From Stenotrophomonas sp. 24(2023) (GTDB lineage: Bacteria; Pseudomonadota; Gammaproteobacteria; Xanthomonadales; Xanthomonadaceae), in contig NZ_CP133160.1 of the NCBI RefSeq assembly GCF_030913365.1, positions 2,704,001 to 2,768,000 of the forward strand: a stretch of 64,000 bases of DNA. The letters are read 5' to 3'. Positions within the stretch are counted from its first letter, which is position 1. Each line of letters starts with the position of its first letter. Position numbers and translations under genes: made by a program. The notes under the pieces were generated by a model. That model made no database searches, had not been told where the DNA came from, and saw nothing but the letters and a program-made list of their open reading frames with translations. Shown one piece after another: positions 61,254 to 64,000 of this stretch.

Positions 61254-62282
61254 TTACGGCGCGGCGTCGTCCCAGCCCGCCAGCACCAGCTTGCCGACAC
61301 TGCGCCCGCTGGCCAGCTGCTGGTGCGCGGCTTCCAGGTTGGTGGCGTTGATGGTCCCCAGCGATGCTGCCAGGGTGCCGCGCAGCAGGCCGGCATCGAT
61401 CAGGCTGGCGGCGCGGCTGAGGATGCGGTGCTGCTCGATGCGGTCCTCGGTCTGGAACCGGGCGCGGGCGAACATGAATTCCCAGTGGATGCTGATGCAC
61501 TTGGCCTTGTAGGGATCGCCGATGCGCAGCGCGCCACGCGGTTCGACGATCAGGCCGACATGGCCCTGTGGTGCTACCAGGTGGCCCAGCTGATCCCAGT
61601 AGTGGTCGGTGTCGGCCAGGTTCAGGGCAACCTGTACCTGGTCGATGCCCCGCGCCTGCAACTGTGGCGCCAGCGGCTGGCGGTGGTCGATGACGTGATC
61701 GGCGCCCATCTGCCGGCACCACGCGGCCGACGCCTCGCGCGAGGCGGTGGCGATGACGGTGAAGCCGGCATGCCGGGCCAGCTGGATGGCCATCGAGCCC
61801 ACGCCGCCGGCACCGCCGATCACCAGCAGGTGCTGGCCGGCATGGCGGCGATCGTCCAGGTGCAGTGGCATGCGCTGGAACAGCAGTTCCCAGGCGGTGA
61901 GGGTGGTCAGCGGCAAGGCCGCCGCTTCGGCGGCATCGAGCGTGCGCGGGCGGTGCGCGACCAGCCGTTCGTCCACCCATTGGAACTGCGCGTTGCAGCC
62001 GGGCCGGGTCACGTCGCCGGCGTAATAGACCGCATCGCCGGACGCGAACAGGCTTACCTGGTCGCCAATCGCTTCGACCACGCCGGCCGCATCCCAGCCC
62101 AGTATCTTCGGCGCGGCCAATCCGCCTGCCGCAGCGGCAGCGCGCTGCTTGCCGTCAACCGGATTCACCGATACCGCCTGCACCCGTACCAGCAGGTCGC
62201 GGCCGCCCGGGGCGGAGGGCGCCGGCAGCTCCAGATCGGTCAGCACGGCAGGGTTCTGCGGACTCAGCGCGACGGCTTTCAT
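61254..62282 (-). CDS. Zinc-type alcohol dehydrogenase-like NAD(P)H oxidoreductase
   Basis: A 342-aa MDR-superfamily enzyme. The start at 62282 gives MKAVALSPQNPAVLTDLELP; two ATGs further upstream are less likely. The GroES-like domain lacks the catalytic zinc ligands, so it is a quinone-reductase or ZADH1-type member. The cofactor motif is LVIGGAGGVGSMAIQL. The substrate is unknown. Divergent from the OmpA-family gene. Confidence 0.87.
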   Translation of the reverse strand: MKAVALSPQNPAVLTDLELPAPSAPGGRDLLVRVQAVSVNPVDGKQRAAAAAGGLAAPKILGWDAAGVVEAIGDQVSLFASGDAVYYAGDVTRPGCNAQFQWVDERLVAHRPRTLDAAEAAALPLTTLTAWELLFQRMPLHLDDRRHAGQHLLVIGGAGGVGSMAIQLARHAGFTVIATASREASAAWCRQMGADHVIDHRQPLAPQLQARGIDQVQVALNLADTDHYWDQLGHLVAPQGHVGLIVEPRGALRIGDPYKAKCISIHWEFMFARARFQTEDRIEQHRILSRAASLIDAGLLRGTLAASLGTINATNLEAAHQQLASGRSVGKLVLAGWDDAAP

Positions 62283-62493
62283 GAATGATTCCCGGCTCAG
62301 GTTCGGCCCCATCATAAGGTTCCTCACCTCTCCGGTTTCCCGCTGAATATCCCCTGCCGGTGCCGTGGGCAAGGGCTTGCACATACTGGGTGAACGCCCG
62401 CCAAGCCTTGTGCCGCCACGTTCTTGCGGTATTTTATCATCCTGTATAGGGTTTCAATGTCCGGTCCCTCCCGGGGCAGACACTTCTCTTCAC

Positions 62494-62538
62494 ATGTTAC
62501 GGGACTGTTAACATCGCCTTCACTCGCCTGAGCATAAT
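62494..62538 (+). promoter_or_regulatory. Candidate promoter and inverted repeat upstream of the OmpA-family gene
   Basis: ATGTTA (62494-62499) and TAACAT (62509-62514) form an inverted repeat with a 9-base spacer. TTAACA (62508-62513) with CATAAT (62533-62538), 19 bases apart, could be the promoter, so a protein bound to the repeat would overlap the -35. The rest of 62283-62640 is AT-richer than average, with no gene. Confidence 0.45.
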
Positions 62539-62640
62539 GTTCGCGGCGGTGGCGTGCTGAATCGGCTGTCGAACATCGACGCAGTAGTGCTGGCCCATGC
62601 CTCTACCGGTTTCATACCCCCGAAATAGGAGCTGTACTCA

Positions 62641-63732
62641 ATGAACAAGAAGATCCTCACTGCCGCGCTGCTGGGTGGTCTGGCTTTCGCCCAGGCTGCA
62701 TCGGCGCAGGAGTTCGATGACCGCTGGTACCTGACCGGTTCGGCCGGCTTCAATTTCCAGGACAACGACCGTCTGACCAATGACGCTCCGTTCGTCACCC
62801 TGGGCCTGGGTAAGTTCATCAGCCCGAGCTGGTCGCTGGACGGTGAGCTGAACTATCAGAACCCGAACTTCGACGCCAACAAGGATCAGAACTGGTCGCA
62901 GTACGGCGCCTCGCTGGACCTGCGTCGCCACTTCATCAAGGAAGGCCGCGGCTGGAACCCGTACCTGCTGGCCGGCCTGGGCTACCAGAAGTCGGAAGAA
63001 ACCTACCCGCTGAATGCTGCTGGCCCGGGCAAGCGCAAGGACGGCAACTTCGCCGCCAAGGTCGGCGTCGGCCTGCAGACCACCTTCGAGAAGCGCGTTG
63101 CTGTCCGCGCCGAAGTGGCCTACCGCGCTGACTTCGACGACAAGAGCATTGCCGCTCCGCGCGAAGACTGGTTCGGCGACGTGCTGGCTTCGGTCGGCGT
63201 CGTGATCCCGCTGGGCCCGGCTCCGGTGGCGGCTGTTGCTCCGGCTCCGGCCCCGGTGGCGCCGAGCTGCGCCGACCTGGATGACGACGGTGACGGCGTC
63301 AACAACTGCGACGACAAGTGCCCGAACTCGCAGCCGGGCCAGACCATCGGTCCGGACGGCTGCCCGGTGCCGGTCTCCATCGACCTGAAGGGCGTGAACT
63401 TCGACTTCGACAAGTCGAACCTGCGTCCGGACGCCGTGGCGATCCTGTCCGAAGCCTCGGAAATCCTGAAGCGTTACCCGGACCTGCGCGTCGAAGTGGC
63501 TGGCCACACCGACTCGAAGGGTACCGACGCGTACAACCAGAAGCTGTCCGAGCGTCGTGCCACCGCGGTGTACAACTACCTGACCCAGCAGGGCGTTGCC
63601 GCCTCGCGTCTGGTGGGCCCGATCGGCTACGGCAAGAGCCGTCCGATTGCGCCGAACACCAACCCGGATGGTTCGGATAATCCGGAAGGTCGCGCCAAGA
63701 ACCGTCGTACCGAGCTGAACGTCCAGAACTGA
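62641..63732 (+). CDS. OmpA-family outer-membrane protein
   Basis: A 363-aa protein linking outer membrane and peptidoglycan. Signal peptide 1-22 (ending ASA). An N-terminal beta-barrel (to about residue 195) is followed by a Pro/Ala linker and a Ca-binding TSP3-like segment (DLDDDGDGVNNCDDKC). The OmpA domain (about 235-360) has the peptidoglycan-binding pattern VEVAGHTDSKGTDAYNQKLS with Asp and Arg in RAKNRRTELNV. Likely an abundant porin. Confidence 0.95.
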   Translation: MNKKILTAALLGGLAFAQAASAQEFDDRWYLTGSAGFNFQDNDRLTNDAPFVTLGLGKFISPSWSLDGELNYQNPNFDANKDQNWSQYGASLDLRRHFIKEGRGWNPYLLAGLGYQKSEETYPLNAAGPGKRKDGNFAAKVGVGLQTTFEKRVAVRAEVAYRADFDDKSIAAPREDWFGDVLASVGVVIPLGPAPVAAVAPAPAPVAPSCADLDDDGDGVNNCDDKCPNSQPGQTIGPDGCPVPVSIDLKGVNFDFDKSNLRPDAVAILSEASEILKRYPDLRVEVAGHTDSKGTDAYNQKLSERRATAVYNYLTQQGVAASRLVGPIGYGKSRPIAPNTNPDGSDNPEGRAKNRRTELNVQN

Positions 63733-63763
63733 GTTCTGACGCTTCACCGGTAAGACACAGCAG

Positions 63764-63791
63764 GACCCGGCTTCGGCCGGGTCTTGTTGTT
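63764..63791 (+). terminator. Intrinsic terminator after the OmpA-family gene
   Basis: GACCCGGC (63764-63771) pairs perfectly with GCCGGGTC (63776-63783) around TTCG, followed by TTGTTGTT. Confidence 0.8.
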
Positions 63792-63879
63792 TGTGCCGCC
63801 GGAAACCACCTGCAGGGCACCGCCGGTCGGAAATTCATCTGAAAATCCAACAAGTTGGCGTATTCATTGAAGGTGGCGC

Positions 63880-63907
63880 TTGAAAGCCGTTCCGGCGCTG
63901 TTAAACT
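63880..63907 (+). promoter_or_regulatory. Candidate promoter of the last gene
   Basis: TTGAAA (63880-63885), 16-base spacer, TAAACT (63902-63907), 33 bases before the ATG at 63941. Confidence 0.45.
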
Positions 63908-63940
63908 CGCCGCGTCACCTTCCTTCCGTGGACGCCTCTC

Positions 63941-64000
63941 ATGCTGCGCACTGCATCGGCCGCCCTCCTGGCGCTGGCCCTGGTTCCTGCCGCCCACGCC
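63941..64000 (+). CDS. Start of an exported protein, cut by window edge
   Basis: The ATG at 63941 begins a signal peptide (MLRTASAALLALALVPAAHA) ending AHA at the last base of the window. Its identity cannot be told. Confidence 0.6.
   Translation, partial: MLRTASAALLALALVPAAHA

Overview
The window looks like chromosome of a high-GC gammaproteobacterium of the Xanthomonadaceae, most likely Stenotrophomonas. The protein sequences, the gene order, the SMAG-type (GTAG-ended) REP palindromes and the class II DAHP synthase all fit. This is inference from reading the sequence; no database search was possible. I see no phage, plasmid, insertion sequence, integron or CRISPR array.

Layout. 1-390 is the start of an FAD oxidoreductase cut by the window edge. 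441-703 is a two-copy tandem repeat carrying DnaA-box-like 9-mers. 837-5879 is a candidate secreted peptide or cyanophycin degradation locus: a TonB-dependent receptor divergent from an exported S51 peptidase (cyanophycinase-like) and an exported isoaspartyl peptidase. 5932-39610 is the translation and transcription block: tRNA-Tyr/Gly/Thr, tuf, tRNA-Trp, secE, nusG, rplKAJL, rpoBC, rpsLG, fusA, a second tuf, then the S10, spc and alpha operons ending with rpoA and rplQ. All of these are on the + strand. rpmJ is missing from its usual place after secY, an intrinsic terminator splits spc between rpsN and rpsH, and leaders with autoregulatory potential precede rplK, rplJ, rpsJ and rpsM.

39832-64000 is a mosaic of unrelated housekeeping and accessory genes: dsbB, a second TonB receptor, class II DAHP synthase, an MscS channel, an amidase lipoprotein, a DUF2127 membrane protein, typA, ppiB, mdh, rluA, prpE, an uncharacterised 167-aa protein, a Suppressor-of-fused domain protein, a glutathione transferase, a SleB-type hydrolase, fadH, a YczE-like membrane protein, an alcohol dehydrogenase-like reductase, an OmpA-family porin and the first 20 codons of an exported protein.

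The most unusual signal is a composite intergenic repeat present three times (about 44244-44505 inverted, 44761-44937 and 52857-53045). Each copy has REP palindromes, a long stem of about 25 bp enclosing small UGGA-loop hairpins, a hexanucleotide run and a TGCAGGG hairpin. The stem sequence differs between copies while pairing is kept, including G.U replacements, which suggests a conserved folded RNA or DNA element.
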